DNA from: JARKPK01 sp964631235
Lineage (GTDB): Bacteria > Planctomycetota > Planctomycetia > Pirellulales > Thermoguttaceae
Assembly: GCA_964631235.1 (NCBI GenBank)
Contig: CAZVZX010000023.1
Coordinates: 1-64,000, forward strand
Reading direction: 5' to 3'
DNA: 64,000 nt
Positions within the stretch are counted from its first letter, which is position 1. Each line of letters opens with the position of its first letter. Below the pieces are notes generated by a model, which saw only the letters and a program-made list of their open reading frames with translations, was not told where the DNA came from and did no database searches. Positions 39,701 through 47,415 of this stretch are shown piece after piece. Both the position numbers and the translations under genes were made by a program.

Positions 39701-40216
39701 GGCGGTTCGCCGCAGCGTCATGTCGTCGGATCGCGACGAAGTGAGCGTGAGGGTAACGATCGGCACATCGTCGATTTCCACCGGCTTGACGAGCCAGCCG
39801 GCCACCCCGGGCGGCGCCAGGTCGAGGCTCTCGTCCATCTTCTTGAAAAGTTTCACCAAGCTCCGTTCGCGGTCTTCGCCGACAAAGAACCGGACGGTGA
39901 TCACCGCTTGGTCGCGGCTGCTCATTGAATAGACGTACTCGACGCCGTCGATTTGGTAGAGAATCTTTTCCAGCGGCGTGGCGACCAATTGCTCGACCTC
40001 GGCCGCCGATCGGCCGGGGAATTGCACGAAAACGTCGGCCAAGGGGACGACGATTTGCGGATCTTCTTCGCGCGGGGTAACCCACAGAGCAACCAGCCCG
40101 ACGGCAACCGCGATAATGATCAGAATGATCGACAGATTTGAGTCGAGAAAAATCTGGACGATCTTATTGGTGAAGTGGTGTTCGGGCTTCGCCCGAGCGG
40201 CAAGTGATTCACTCAT
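36719..40216 (-). CDS. RND efflux transporter, permease subunit
   Basis: 1,165 residues with the AcrB/CzcA layout: TM1 near the N-terminus, two large periplasmic loops and TM blocks 2-6 and 8-12. The TM4 proton relay is intact (L-L-V-D-D-P-I-V-D-V-E-N). The first periplasmic loop has the porter-domain start Q-F-P-G-R-S-A-A-E-V-E. Loop 1 also has a Gly/Ala/Ser-rich stretch (near residues 310-340) that looks like an insertion. The substrate is not readable. The start at 40216 has GGAGGGG upstream and overlaps the adaptor gene by eight bases. Confidence 0.94.
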   Translation of the reverse strand: MSESLAARAKPEHHFTNKIVQIFLDSNLSIILIIIAVAVGLVALWVTPREEDPQIVVPLADVFVQFPGRSAAEVEQLVATPLEKILYQIDGVEYVYSMSSRDQAVITVRFFVGEDRERSLVKLFKKMDESLDLAPPGVAGWLVKPVEIDDVPIVTLTLTSSRSDDMTLRRTAEELTERLAAVSNVSRAYVVGGRARSVRVLLDPERMAAYGVSPGEVRRAIAATNLRRHAGETRTNDEVIDIEIGQPFDDARQLNELVVGVFDQRPVFLKDVAAIEDGPEEVWNYVRHGWGPARGFVHHAAFPGTVLGRGHGAGAQSSASAASAAEQADAGMPSQSAVTIAIAKKKGANAVWVAEAVLAEAERLQASIVPDDMDLVVTRNYGLTADEKVNELVEALVVAVIIVVALLTMSLGWREAMIVAVAVPVVFGLTLAVNLLFGFTINRVTLFALILSLGLLVDDPIVDVENIARHFALRKRATRRIVLEAVAEIRPPLITATLAVIVSFLPMFFITGMMGPYMRPMALNVPVTMIMSMVVAFTITPWLSYLMLRRKYAHGDAAAHHADHDDLDAVKQSLLYKLFYPLMAPLLRSRWNAWAFLIVMALLTFAAVGLAAVRAVPLKMLPFDNKNELLLVLDLPEGTTLERTDAAVRDFEHYLAQVPEVVNYISYVGVASPMDFNGLVRHYYLRRGDHLAELRINLAAKKNRRQQSHAIGLRMRAALDELARRHGAALKLVETPPGPPVIASVVAEVYGQADDSYDDILAAADIVKERLAREPGIVDLDDVRVAPQPRAVFIPDTEKAAINGVSVDDISATVRAAFGDAVGTIHDPRERNPLKIELRLPIDRRATPLELTRLRVKGRDGAMVPLAELGRWSEERRDQTIYHKNLKRVAYIFAETAGRPPADVIVDVLADRMAADDRAAVSPPTDAVRVGPGWVAAGEPRPVEGRTFFRNGSGIAWFAPPGVRINFAGEGEWQITLDVFRDLGLAFAAAMVGIYVLLVAQTGSFAVPIVVMLAIPLTVLGVLPGFWLLNWFSAETVGGYLDSVYFTATGMIGMIALAGIVTRDSIILVDFIHLSLARGRSLFDAIMESRVVRLRPILLTAGAAMLGAVPIIIDPIFSGLAWSLIFGLFASTVFTLFVIPVAYWLIYDRVPGHGLPQSAMDEESP

Positions 40217-41327
40217 GATCTGCCCCTCCCGCCGACAACGCAATCTTTTCGCCGACTCTCAGGCCGGAGAGCACTTCGACCCGCTCATCGTCAAGCGTCC
40301 GCCCGATCCGCACCGCGCGGCGGACCAAGCGATTGCCGTCAACGACATCGACCAATTCCAGTTGACCGACGCGACGCACGGCGCTGCGCGGTATCGCGAT
40401 GACGCGCTCGTTCTCCAACGGGATCAGCACTCGGCCGAACATCCCGCTGTACACGCCGGGAGGGCACGGACCGGTTACTTTCACATCAAACGCCCGGCTC
40501 GTTGCCGCAGCCTGCGGCACGATTTCCGCGATGGTGCCCTCGCACTGTTTGTCGAGATTCTCCAGGCGGACGGGGATCGACTGCCCCACCTGGAGTCGCG
40601 CGGCCAGTGATTCACGCACGGCGGCCACCAGTTGCATTCGCTGCGGATCGTAGAGAACAACGAGCGTTTGCCCGGGCCCCACGGTATCGCCGACTTCCAC
40701 CTTCTTTTCGATCACCACGCCCGACATCGGGGCGCGGATCGTCGCCCAATCGAGCATGGCCTGAACCTCGTTGATCGCCTCTTGAGCACGACGAACCTCC
40801 GCCTGCGCTGATTTGACCGCGGCAACCGCTCGATCGTACTCTTGCTGACTGACGATCCGGTCTTTCACCAAGTTGCCATATCGCTTTTCGTCGGCCGCTG
40901 CTTGATCGTATCGTGCCTGCGCTGCCGTCAGTGCGGCTTCGGCCTGTTTGAGCCGGGCCTTGATGTCGGTGTCGTCAAGGCGAATCAGTACATCGCCCGC
41001 CTCCACGGCCTGGCCGGCGCGGACATTAACTTCGATGACCCGAGCCAGAAGCTTCGAACCGACACTTGTTTCGTGAACCGCGCGAACCGAGCCGACGGCC
41101 GATTCGAATCGGGGCGTTTCGACCAACTCGACCGCCGCAATCGGCGTGCCCGGCGGTAGCGACCGACCCATTGCCTCCGCCGCGTCCGCCGGCACTTTGG
41201 TGTGGAACTTGCCCGCGAGAAACAGGAGCAAGACGACAACTCCCACCGAAAATACCACAAACAGAAGCAATTGCGCCAACGAACGAATCGCCGCGATCAC
41301 CCGTTGCCATCGTGGTTGAGGTTGCAT
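40209..41327 (-). CDS. RND efflux periplasmic adaptor (membrane fusion protein)
   Basis: 372 residues: one N-terminal membrane helix (about 17-40), a lipoyl-like half (R-V-I-E-V-N-V-R-A-G-Q-A-V-E-A-G-D), a long alpha-hairpin (about 115-180, rich in Ala, Gln and Lys), the second lipoyl half (I-R-A-P-M-S-G-V-V) and a beta-barrel domain. It bridges the RND pump to an outer membrane channel. No outer membrane factor is encoded in the window. The gene comes first in a two-gene operon with the pump. Confidence 0.93.
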   Translation of the reverse strand: MQPQPRWQRVIAAIRSLAQLLLFVVFSVGVVVLLLFLAGKFHTKVPADAAEAMGRSLPPGTPIAAVELVETPRFESAVGSVRAVHETSVGSKLLARVIEVNVRAGQAVEAGDVLIRLDDTDIKARLKQAEAALTAAQARYDQAAADEKRYGNLVKDRIVSQQEYDRAVAAVKSAQAEVRRAQEAINEVQAMLDWATIRAPMSGVVIEKKVEVGDTVGPGQTLVVLYDPQRMQLVAAVRESLAARLQVGQSIPVRLENLDKQCEGTIAEIVPQAAATSRAFDVKVTGPCPPGVYSGMFGRVLIPLENERVIAIPRSAVRRVGQLELVDVVDGNRLVRRAVRIGRTLDDERVEVLSGLRVGEKIALSAGGADHE

Positions 41328-42066
41328 GGCATTCTCCAGTGAATAACACGGCCGCTTTTGCGGCGAGTATTACCTTCTATTCTCTATTGGATTCGGGATC
41401 AACCGTTTGGGGGAGGCCGTTTCAAACTGATTCCAATTGGGAAGACTGCCTGCGGGACGGGACTGCTGTGGCATTCGACCGGCTTTGCCGGGCAGGCGGC
41501 ATGGTGGGACGGCACTCTCAACGCATCTCGCAGCCGCACGCGACAAAACAAGTGGTTGCAAGCGTCCGTTCAAGGCACGCATTGTTGAAAGAGTGATTAT
41601 GCGGCGCGTTCCGGTTGTTGCTGTCCCGACCATTGCCGTGTCCGAAGGCCGGCCCTCTAGGTTTAGAATCGTTGCGGCAAAAAAAGTTACGAATGTTGCG
41701 GTAAATAGAATAGTTCCACCCAATTATGCAATCGTCCGCTGGTGGAGCGAGTCGGCCGATTGCACGCGGTCGCTGCTCGAACCGCAATCTGTCTTTAGCG
41801 GTTCGATCTTTCGGGCTTATTCGGTCGGCTTCGACGTTGGGCGATTGGGGCCGCTTGGACTAGCATCGGCCCACACACGGCGGCTTTTCTAGTGCTGTGC
41901 GGACGTACTGATGCGAAGCCGGTCGAAACCGGGATGAAAACGGCCGAACACGGAACAATTCGGCCCATCCTCCGCAAAGCTGCGAACATGGATTCCGATT
42001 GATCAATTCCATGCGAACGGGAAGATGAATGTCCGAAACACTCCATCGAGCGGACGACACTGGCGA
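41328..42066. other. Intergenic, about 740 bases
   Basis: No credible gene. It contains copy C of dispersed repeat family 2 and presumably the promoter of the efflux operon on the minus strand. Confidence 0.5.
41709..41750 (+). repeat. Dispersed repeat family 2, copy C (partial)
   Basis: AATAGTTCCACCCAATTATG and then CAATCGTCCGC match the head of copies A and B. Upstream, GCGGCAAAAAAAGTTACGAA resembles the sequence upstream of copy B (GCCGCAAAAAAGTCGCGATG). Confidence 0.5.
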
Positions 42067-43215
42067 TCAGTCCGCCGCTTTTTCCACGCGAGCGACTTGG
42101 AGAACCATCCAGGCAATCACGGCAACTCCCATCACGAAAACCGCAAGGAACAAGGCCATTGGGCTCCACTGTGTCGCCGTTTCGTTCCACAGCGGGGCAC
42201 TGTAACGCTGCAATTCGATGTTCTGGACCATCTGTCGGCTGACCGCGTTGACGGCGAGAACGATCACTTGAGCAAGACCAACCGTCGAAGCCCAACCGCG
42301 GCCGGGCAAAGACGCCGAAGAGGCAGCCGAGCGAGCTCCCAACGCGAGGAGCAGCCAAACCACGCCCGGAATGGCGCCTGTAAGAAGCGTGTGCGCCATC
42401 ATCGGACCGTGCAGCATACGGGCACGGACCTCTTCGGGCCAGGTGCCGAACACGTACCAAGAGCCCATAGCGGCAAACACGAGCATGCCGACCGTGTGCG
42501 TCTTCCACGCGAAGCCGAGACTCCATCGGCGATACTCCGCCGATTCGTTGCGGGCAAACCAGGCGGCATCGACAACGATCCAAACAGCGAACGTGGTCAA
42601 CGCCAACCCGAAGAGCATCAGCCAACGCGGCCAAAGCGTCGGGTCGGCAGTGTTTAGCGCCGTGCCGAGGGCCGCGCCATATTGGGAATGATCTTGCAGC
42701 AAGATCGGCCAAGCCGAGACGTTCGACATTAGGCTCATAGTATTGGCGAAAACAAACCCCAACGCGAGGAAGATCAGGGCCGAAATCCAACCAGCCGCCG
42801 CGTACCTTTTGGGAAGGTTCTCGCCATGTTTCTTCAACCCATGAGCGAACAAGTAGATGCCGTAGTACGCGAACATCAAGAGTACAAACACGGAGAACCA
42901 AGTCCACGCCATCAGGATCGTTGCCGGATAGAAGAACTTGCCATAGGCCACTTGAATGAAAAGCAACGGCACGATCCCGAAATTCACTCCAAACGCGATG
43001 ATTAGCGGCATCTGCGCGATGAGTCTCGCGGTCAACCTCCGGCCTTGGGGATGGCCGCTCAAATAAAGCCCGGCGGCAATCGGCACGCCGGCATACCAAA
43101 GGTTCATCAGCATCATGTGCAGGACGAAGCCGAGCACCTTGAAGAACTGTATGAACCAAAGCGGCGCGGGCAGCGGGGCCAAGTAACTCGTATCGATCAA
43201 GGCTTGAGGATCCAT
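42067..43215 (-). CDS. Second membrane subunit of a cytochrome bd-superfamily complex (CydA-like fold)
   Basis: 382 residues, about nine membrane helices, no heme c site. The order of segments follows its partner: F-V-L-H-M-M-L-M-N-L-W-Y-A-G in TM1 aligns with the partner TM1, and the helix pair ending F-A-Y-Y-G-I-Y-L-F aligns with the partner helix that carries the conserved Glu. This copy lacks that Glu, so it looks like a paralogous, probably non-catalytic half. It follows the larger subunit after 14 bases, with GGGAAGA upstream. I assign the superfamily from this resemblance, and the exact family is uncertain. Confidence 0.6.
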   Translation of the reverse strand: MDPQALIDTSYLAPLPAPLWFIQFFKVLGFVLHMMLMNLWYAGVPIAAGLYLSGHPQGRRLTARLIAQMPLIIAFGVNFGIVPLLFIQVAYGKFFYPATILMAWTWFSVFVLLMFAYYGIYLFAHGLKKHGENLPKRYAAAGWISALIFLALGFVFANTMSLMSNVSAWPILLQDHSQYGAALGTALNTADPTLWPRWLMLFGLALTTFAVWIVVDAAWFARNESAEYRRWSLGFAWKTHTVGMLVFAAMGSWYVFGTWPEEVRARMLHGPMMAHTLLTGAIPGVVWLLLALGARSAASSASLPGRGWASTVGLAQVIVLAVNAVSRQMVQNIELQRYSAPLWNETATQWSPMALFLAVFVMGVAVIAWMVLQVARVEKAAD

Positions 43216-43229
43216 AGATTCTTCCCGTG

Positions 43230-44615
43230 TTATCGAGTGCTGCTGCCATTGAGTCGCATGCCGCGCGGCGCTGGCGGAGCGATGGATTGCAGATAGGCCA
43301 CCAGCAAGTCGCGTTCGGCCTCAGAGCCGCACCAGGGAGGCATGGTGAACCGTTTGACATGCAAGTGGTCCACGAGATCGGCGAGCATTTCCGACGACCA
43401 CCCTTGAATCAACGGGCCTACGGCCGAATAGCCCACCGCCGGCGCATGACAATCGTTGCAATGATACTGGAAGATCACCGCTCCCAGATCGACTTTCGAG
43501 TCGTGATCGAGCGCCCGCAGGCGAGAGTCATCGATTCGACCGTCCACAATCACTTGCGGATAATTCACTCGGACATATTGCGATGTCCACGTGCCTCCTT
43601 GAAGATAGCCGTCGCGGCGAAGTCGGGCCGTTTCTTCGGGAAAGATGCCGTTGCCGAAAACCACGTTGTACACAATGTACGGCTTTCGCACCGCCTCGCG
43701 AATAAACTCGCCCGTGCTGAATGCGATGAAGCCGAAGGCCAGCAAGCAACCGGCGAAGCCCGGCGAACGCAACCAACCGGGATTGAGGAACGGACCGAAA
43801 AACAACGCAGCGAACACAATAACCGTCGCCGCGAACAGCAGTCCCATCAGCACGTTTAGCGCCGCAGCGGCCGAGAGGGCGCGGACGGCCGACTCGGGCA
43901 GCATCGAGTACCACGCCAACCCTCCCGCGGCGATCATCACCGCGCCGAGAAGTGCCGGCCGGGTCGAACGCTGTTCGATCTGCCGCTGCAATCGCGAGTC
44001 TTTGATCACAATCGCCGCGTGAAGATAAACATAGAGCGAAGAGAGCAGCAGCGCCCCACCCGTCCGCGCGATCGTTTGCGGCAGGAATTGGGGGTTGAGG
44101 AAACCGGTCCAAAAATCGGGCCGTTCCAGCCACTTGCCCGGATTGAGCATGAATGCCGTGATGCCGGTGATCAACACGAGGCTGATCCACGCAGCCGCGG
44201 CGTAAAGCCATCCGATTCGCACGTGGACTTTTGGCGGCAGCCGCCCCCAATAGTACAGAAAGATGAAGGCGGCCGTCAGTTCGATAACGAAAAAGACCCA
44301 CTCCGTGGCCCAGCCGAAGACGAAGGTTTGAATCAGAACCTCAGTTGCCAGCGGCGACGCCAGCCCGATTGTCCACCAAATCCCCACCCCGGTGATCGCT
44401 CCCAAAACAACCGTAAGAAGAACGAAAAACTTGGTATGGCGTTTGAGGTAGGCCAAGTACTCGCGGTCGTTGTGTTTATAGGCGTACGCGGTCTCGAACG
44501 CCAAGAACAGCCCGCCTCCGACCGCATAGTGTGAGACAAGCACGTGGAGAACAGAGACCGCCGCGATCAACATCGGCGACGTCAGATAAGGCACGTACCA
44601 CCAAGGGTAATGCAT
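43230..44615 (-). CDS. Cytochrome bd-superfamily subunit I-like protein with C-terminal heme c domain
   Basis: 461 residues. Residues 15-320 hold about eight helices that align with CydA: H24 and H29 in TM1, E112 in a helix matching the E107 helix of Escherichia coli CydA, W-x-Y-A-A-A-A-W-I-S up to M-L-N-P, and E307 in R-E-A-V-R-K-P-Y, matching the E445 motif (E-x-G-R-Q-P-W). The Q-loop is missing, and the His186 position (heme b558 ligand) reads Ala/Arg. A C-terminal cytochrome c domain has C386-N-D-C-H390 and a Met at T-M-P-P. This suggests an oxygen or other reductase fed by cytochrome c or an internal heme c instead of quinol, similar to the OR-C type discussed for the bd superfamily. Confidence 0.75.
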   Translation of the reverse strand: MHYPWWYVPYLTSPMLIAAVSVLHVLVSHYAVGGGLFLAFETAYAYKHNDREYLAYLKRHTKFFVLLTVVLGAITGVGIWWTIGLASPLATEVLIQTFVFGWATEWVFFVIELTAAFIFLYYWGRLPPKVHVRIGWLYAAAAWISLVLITGITAFMLNPGKWLERPDFWTGFLNPQFLPQTIARTGGALLLSSLYVYLHAAIVIKDSRLQRQIEQRSTRPALLGAVMIAAGGLAWYSMLPESAVRALSAAAALNVLMGLLFAATVIVFAALFFGPFLNPGWLRSPGFAGCLLAFGFIAFSTGEFIREAVRKPYIVYNVVFGNGIFPEETARLRRDGYLQGGTWTSQYVRVNYPQVIVDGRIDDSRLRALDHDSKVDLGAVIFQYHCNDCHAPAVGYSAVGPLIQGWSSEMLADLVDHLHVKRFTMPPWCGSEAERDLLVAYLQSIAPPAPRGMRLNGSSTR

Positions 44616-45167
44616 GGCGATGGAACCTCAATGAGCGGCAGCGAACGCAGGCATTTCGGCCGACCGCAGAACGATCGCCGTCATGCGAGCAGAGAAATCC
44701 CTTCAATCCGCGACAAACGGAACGCGGCCAACTCCCGTATCTTCATAAAAGACCACGGAAGCCGGGACGCGAAGCGAGAGCGATCCAAAAAGAAGCCGTT
44801 CCCGGTCTCGGTTCGATACCTTGCCCGAAGCGAAGCCATTAGCGCCTTTTTTCCATGGTTCGGCCGAACCGCAACGATATTCTGATCCTCCCGCAGTTGA
44901 TATTCAACTGGGAGCGGCGAGTAAAACCAGCGATAGCCGTCAGACGCCGCCTTCGGCGCGACACTGCAACCAGTACAAGCAACTGAAGGCTTCAGAAGAG
45001 CGGCAAGCCCAAACTCCAGCGACGGAGTTGCGCATTCGATGTTATGCGCAAAGTCTGCTCGATTTGTCCATTTCGCCGGCCTGTTGGTGCAACCATTTCC
45101 GTGGACACGCAGTGGTGCGTTGATTTTGCGGCACGTTCGAAGCTGCACGCAACTTCATGGAACGCGG
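44616..45167. other. Intergenic, about 550 bases
   Basis: No credible gene. It is the upstream region of the bd-like operon and carries the inverted repeat listed next. Confidence 0.5.
44890..44916. repeat. Inverted repeat upstream of the bd-like operon
   Basis: CAGTTGA, loop TAT, TCAACTG, with a flanking CTCC/GGAG pair after a two-base bulge. It lies about 275 bases upstream of the start at 44615 and could be an operator or an RNA hairpin. Confidence 0.4.
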
Positions 45168-45410
45168 CTAAGGGTTGTTTTTCGACGCTTCGGGAATCGC
45201 TTGAGCCGGCTGGCGCACCCCATCCTGAGCGTTCTCGGGAAGCGACTGGCCGGACTCGGCCGGAGAAGTGACTGCCGGCCGAGTAATCGGCTGACACGAC
45301 GACCCGCACGACATGCACGTGCTTACGCCGAAAAAGGGCAGCACCCAGCGGTTGAGGATAAACCAGGCCGCTACAAGCGCAAAGAGCAACGAAAGGCTTT
45401 TGCCGTCCAT
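45168..45410 (-). CDS. Tiny membrane protein with C-x2-C-x3-C motif
   Basis: 80 residues: N-terminal membrane helix (about 4-22), then C-M-S-C-G-S-S-C and a Pro/Gln/Ser-rich tail. The Cys cluster could bind a metal or cofactor or form disulfides. No family recognised. GGGAGA lies about five bases before the ATG. It starts just after the end of the preceding small gene (45412), so the three small minus-strand genes likely form one operon. Confidence 0.6.
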   Translation of the reverse strand: MDGKSLSLLFALVAAWFILNRWVLPFFGVSTCMSCGSSCQPITRPAVTSPAESGQSLPENAQDGVRQPAQAIPEASKNNP

Positions 45411-45411
45411 C

Positions 45412-45693
45412 TCAATCTCCCATCCGAATGATCTCGCGGAACGGGGAAAGCAGCCCAAGCCGGAACCATATGCTCCGGCACTTCTCGCAATCGGCTGCCT
45501 CGCCGCGTCGGGGGGCACCTTCCCCAATGATTCGTTTCGATTCGTGTACCTGCGACTGCCCGCCACCGAACGGGCATACTACCTCGACCGTTTGCGTTGC
45601 CCACCGGCCGATCCCAATGCTGCCGATCATCCCTGCGAGCACGAAAAGTGCTGCGACCACTTCGCCTTGAGCACCTCGCGGAGGTGCCGGCAC
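45412..45693 (-). CDS. Small cysteine-containing membrane-anchored protein, start uncertain
   Basis: Up to 93 residues. A hydrophobic run (about 12-31) is followed by V-V-C-P-F-G-G and then D-C-E-K-C, which could make a zinc ribbon-like Cys set. The ATG at 45693 overlaps the zf-HC2 gene by 66 bases. A GTG at 45660 would keep the helix, and an ATG at 45630 overlaps the zf-HC2 stop as ATGA but would lose most of the helix. The context, between two other tiny Cys proteins, supports a real gene. Confidence 0.45.
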   Translation of the reverse strand: MPAPPRGAQGEVVAALFVLAGMIGSIGIGRWATQTVEVVCPFGGGQSQVHESKRIIGEGAPRRGEAADCEKCRSIWFRLGLLSPFREIIRMGD

Positions 45694-45878
45694 AGTTCTG
45701 GCGGCATGGGAATGGGCTCTCCGGCCTTATAAAGGGTGATCGTTCGACGGATGTTGTCCACAACGATTTGGCACGGGTTGCAGTCGGCCAAGTGCGCCCG
45801 AACCGTGTCGCAAATCGACGGATCAACCTCGCCATCAACGAATTCGTTCAATGCACGCAACAGGTCGTCGCAGTTCAT
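45627..45878 (-). CDS. zf-HC2 (anti-sigma-type zinc finger) small protein
   Basis: 83 residues with the zf-HC2 signature: C3, C23, then H29-x3-C33-x2-C36. In anti-sigma factors of this class the His and Cys residues bind zinc and hold an ECF sigma factor. This protein has no membrane helix and no sigma gene lies beside it, so it may be a soluble partner of a distant sigma factor or may regulate something else. It is the first gene of a likely three-gene operon. The start is the ATG at 45878. Confidence 0.75.
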   Translation of the reverse strand: MNCDDLLRALNEFVDGEVDPSICDTVRAHLADCNPCQIVVDNIRRTITLYKAGEPIPMPPELCRHLREVLKAKWSQHFSCSQG

Positions 45879-46173
45879 GGCAGTTCGCCCGCACTGTATC
45901 TGGGTCCTAAAGGTTTGGATGCTCCAGCCGGCCAACAGTTACACGAAGTTGGCTCAATTCAACACGTTGTAGCCGAACGTCAACACGCCGTGCAAGCCGT
46001 GCCCGCGACGAGGAACGCCCCACTCCCGGCAGTCTGCTTGCCGCAAGTCGTTATTAGGGAAGTGTTTACGGATTATATGCCATCCCCGTTCGGGATGGAG
46101 GGGCTGCGGTGGCCTTCCAGTTGCATCTATTGGATTCGCGTCCGTCGCAACGCAAGTCCGCGAGAACGATCTA

Positions 46174-47388
46174 ATGACCACCGCCTCGGCAATTACGCGT
46201 TTTATCGACACCGGCCGTGATTCTCGTGCGGCTTCGCTGCCCGTCGGCGGCGAGATTCGCGTTCTGCACGTGATCAACGGTGAGCACTACGCCGGAGCAG
46301 AGCGGGTCCAGGATCTATTGGCCGCCGAGCTGCCCGGCTATCGCGTTTCCGTCGGTTTCGCGTGCTTGAAGAAGGGCAAGTTCGTCGAAGCCCGCCGGTG
46401 CGGCGATGCTCCGGTTCATTCGATCGAGATGAAAGGGCGGTTCGATCTTCGTGCGGTCTGGCGGTTGGTGAAACTGATTCGTCAGGGCGGGTATCAGGTG
46501 TTGCATTCGCACGGACCGCGCTCGGCCTTGGTCGCGGCCCTGGCGTCGAAGTGGACGGGTATTCCGCTGGTGCATCACGTCCACAGCCCGACCACTCGCG
46601 ATACAACTCATCGTCTTCGCTGCCGGCTGAACGCGATTGTCGAACGATTGGCGTTCCGTCAGGCGAAGACGTTGGTGGCCGTTTCGGAAAGCCTGGGCCG
46701 ATATTTGGCCGATCGCGGAGTTGCAAAAGAAAAGATCCAAGTGGTGCCCAACGGCGTTCCGCACTGCCAAGACGCGAGCAAGCGAGACGCAGACAACGCC
46801 GATCGGAAGGAGCTTGCTTCTGCGGCGTTGCCGGGCCGAGTGTTTACATTGGGTGTCGTGGCCCTTTTTCGGCCGCGGAAGGGCCTCGAAGTGCTCCTCG
46901 CGTCGCTGGCCGAGCTGCGGCGGCAAGGGTTCAATGTTCGCTTGCGGGCGGTAGGCGGGTTTGAAACGCCCGAATACGAATCGGAGATCAAAGCTCTCTG
47001 CTCGCAACTTGGGGTGGAATCGCTGGTGGACTGGGTGGGCTTCACTCGGGATGTCGAAAGCGAGATGCGGCGGTTCGATCTATTTGTTCTACCGAGTCTG
47101 TTCGGTGAGGGGATGCCGATGGTCGTGCTTGAAGCGATGGCCCAGGGGCTTCCGGTGGTGGCCACCGCGGTCGAAGGCGTGCCCGAGGTCGTTCGCGACA
47201 GCCGCGAGGGCGTGTTGGTGGCTCCCGGCGACGCAGGCGCCTTGGCGGCGGGCATTGCCCGATTTCTCGACGGCTCGCTCGATGCCGCCGAACTGGGGCG
47301 CAACGCCATGAAACGGCACGACGAGAAGTTCTCGGCAAAGGCGATGGCCGAGGCGGTGGCCGGCGTTTATCGCCGCGTGACCGCCTGA
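46174..47388 (+). CDS. GT4-family glycosyltransferase
   Basis: 404 residues with two Rossmann-like domains of the GT-B fold. The N-terminal half opens L-H-V-I-N-G-E-H-Y-A-G-A-E-R, the usual sugar-acceptor loop. The C-terminal half has F-G-E312-G-M-P-M-V-V-L-E320, the E-x7-E motif that binds the nucleotide-sugar donor. It likely transfers a sugar from a nucleotide donor to a lipid or polysaccharide acceptor. It converges on the lipid operon with a gap of 27 bases, so a link with that pathway (a glycolipid) is possible but not shown. Confidence 0.92.
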   Translation: MTTASAITRFIDTGRDSRAASLPVGGEIRVLHVINGEHYAGAERVQDLLAAELPGYRVSVGFACLKKGKFVEARRCGDAPVHSIEMKGRFDLRAVWRLVKLIRQGGYQVLHSHGPRSALVAALASKWTGIPLVHHVHSPTTRDTTHRLRCRLNAIVERLAFRQAKTLVAVSESLGRYLADRGVAKEKIQVVPNGVPHCQDASKRDADNADRKELASAALPGRVFTLGVVALFRPRKGLEVLLASLAELRRQGFNVRLRAVGGFETPEYESEIKALCSQLGVESLVDWVGFTRDVESEMRRFDLFVLPSLFGEGMPMVVLEAMAQGLPVVATAVEGVPEVVRDSREGVLVAPGDAGALAAGIARFLDGSLDAAELGRNAMKRHDEKFSAKAMAEAVAGVYRRVTA

Positions 47389-47415
47389 GCAAGATTGCCG
47401 GAAACCGAAGGCGGC

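Noticed and set aside
38501..39928. Plus-strand frame of 475 codons
   Set aside because: Antisense to the RND pump, rich in Arg, Asp and His.
41795..43360. Minus-strand frame of 521 codons
   Set aside because: Overlaps the whole second bd-like subunit in another frame. That subunit has clear membrane helices and a ribosome site, this one does not.
44681..45148. Minus-strand frame of 155 codons upstream of the bd-like operon
   Set aside because: No ribosome site or motif. It spans the inverted repeat at 44890. I cannot fully exclude a small gene.
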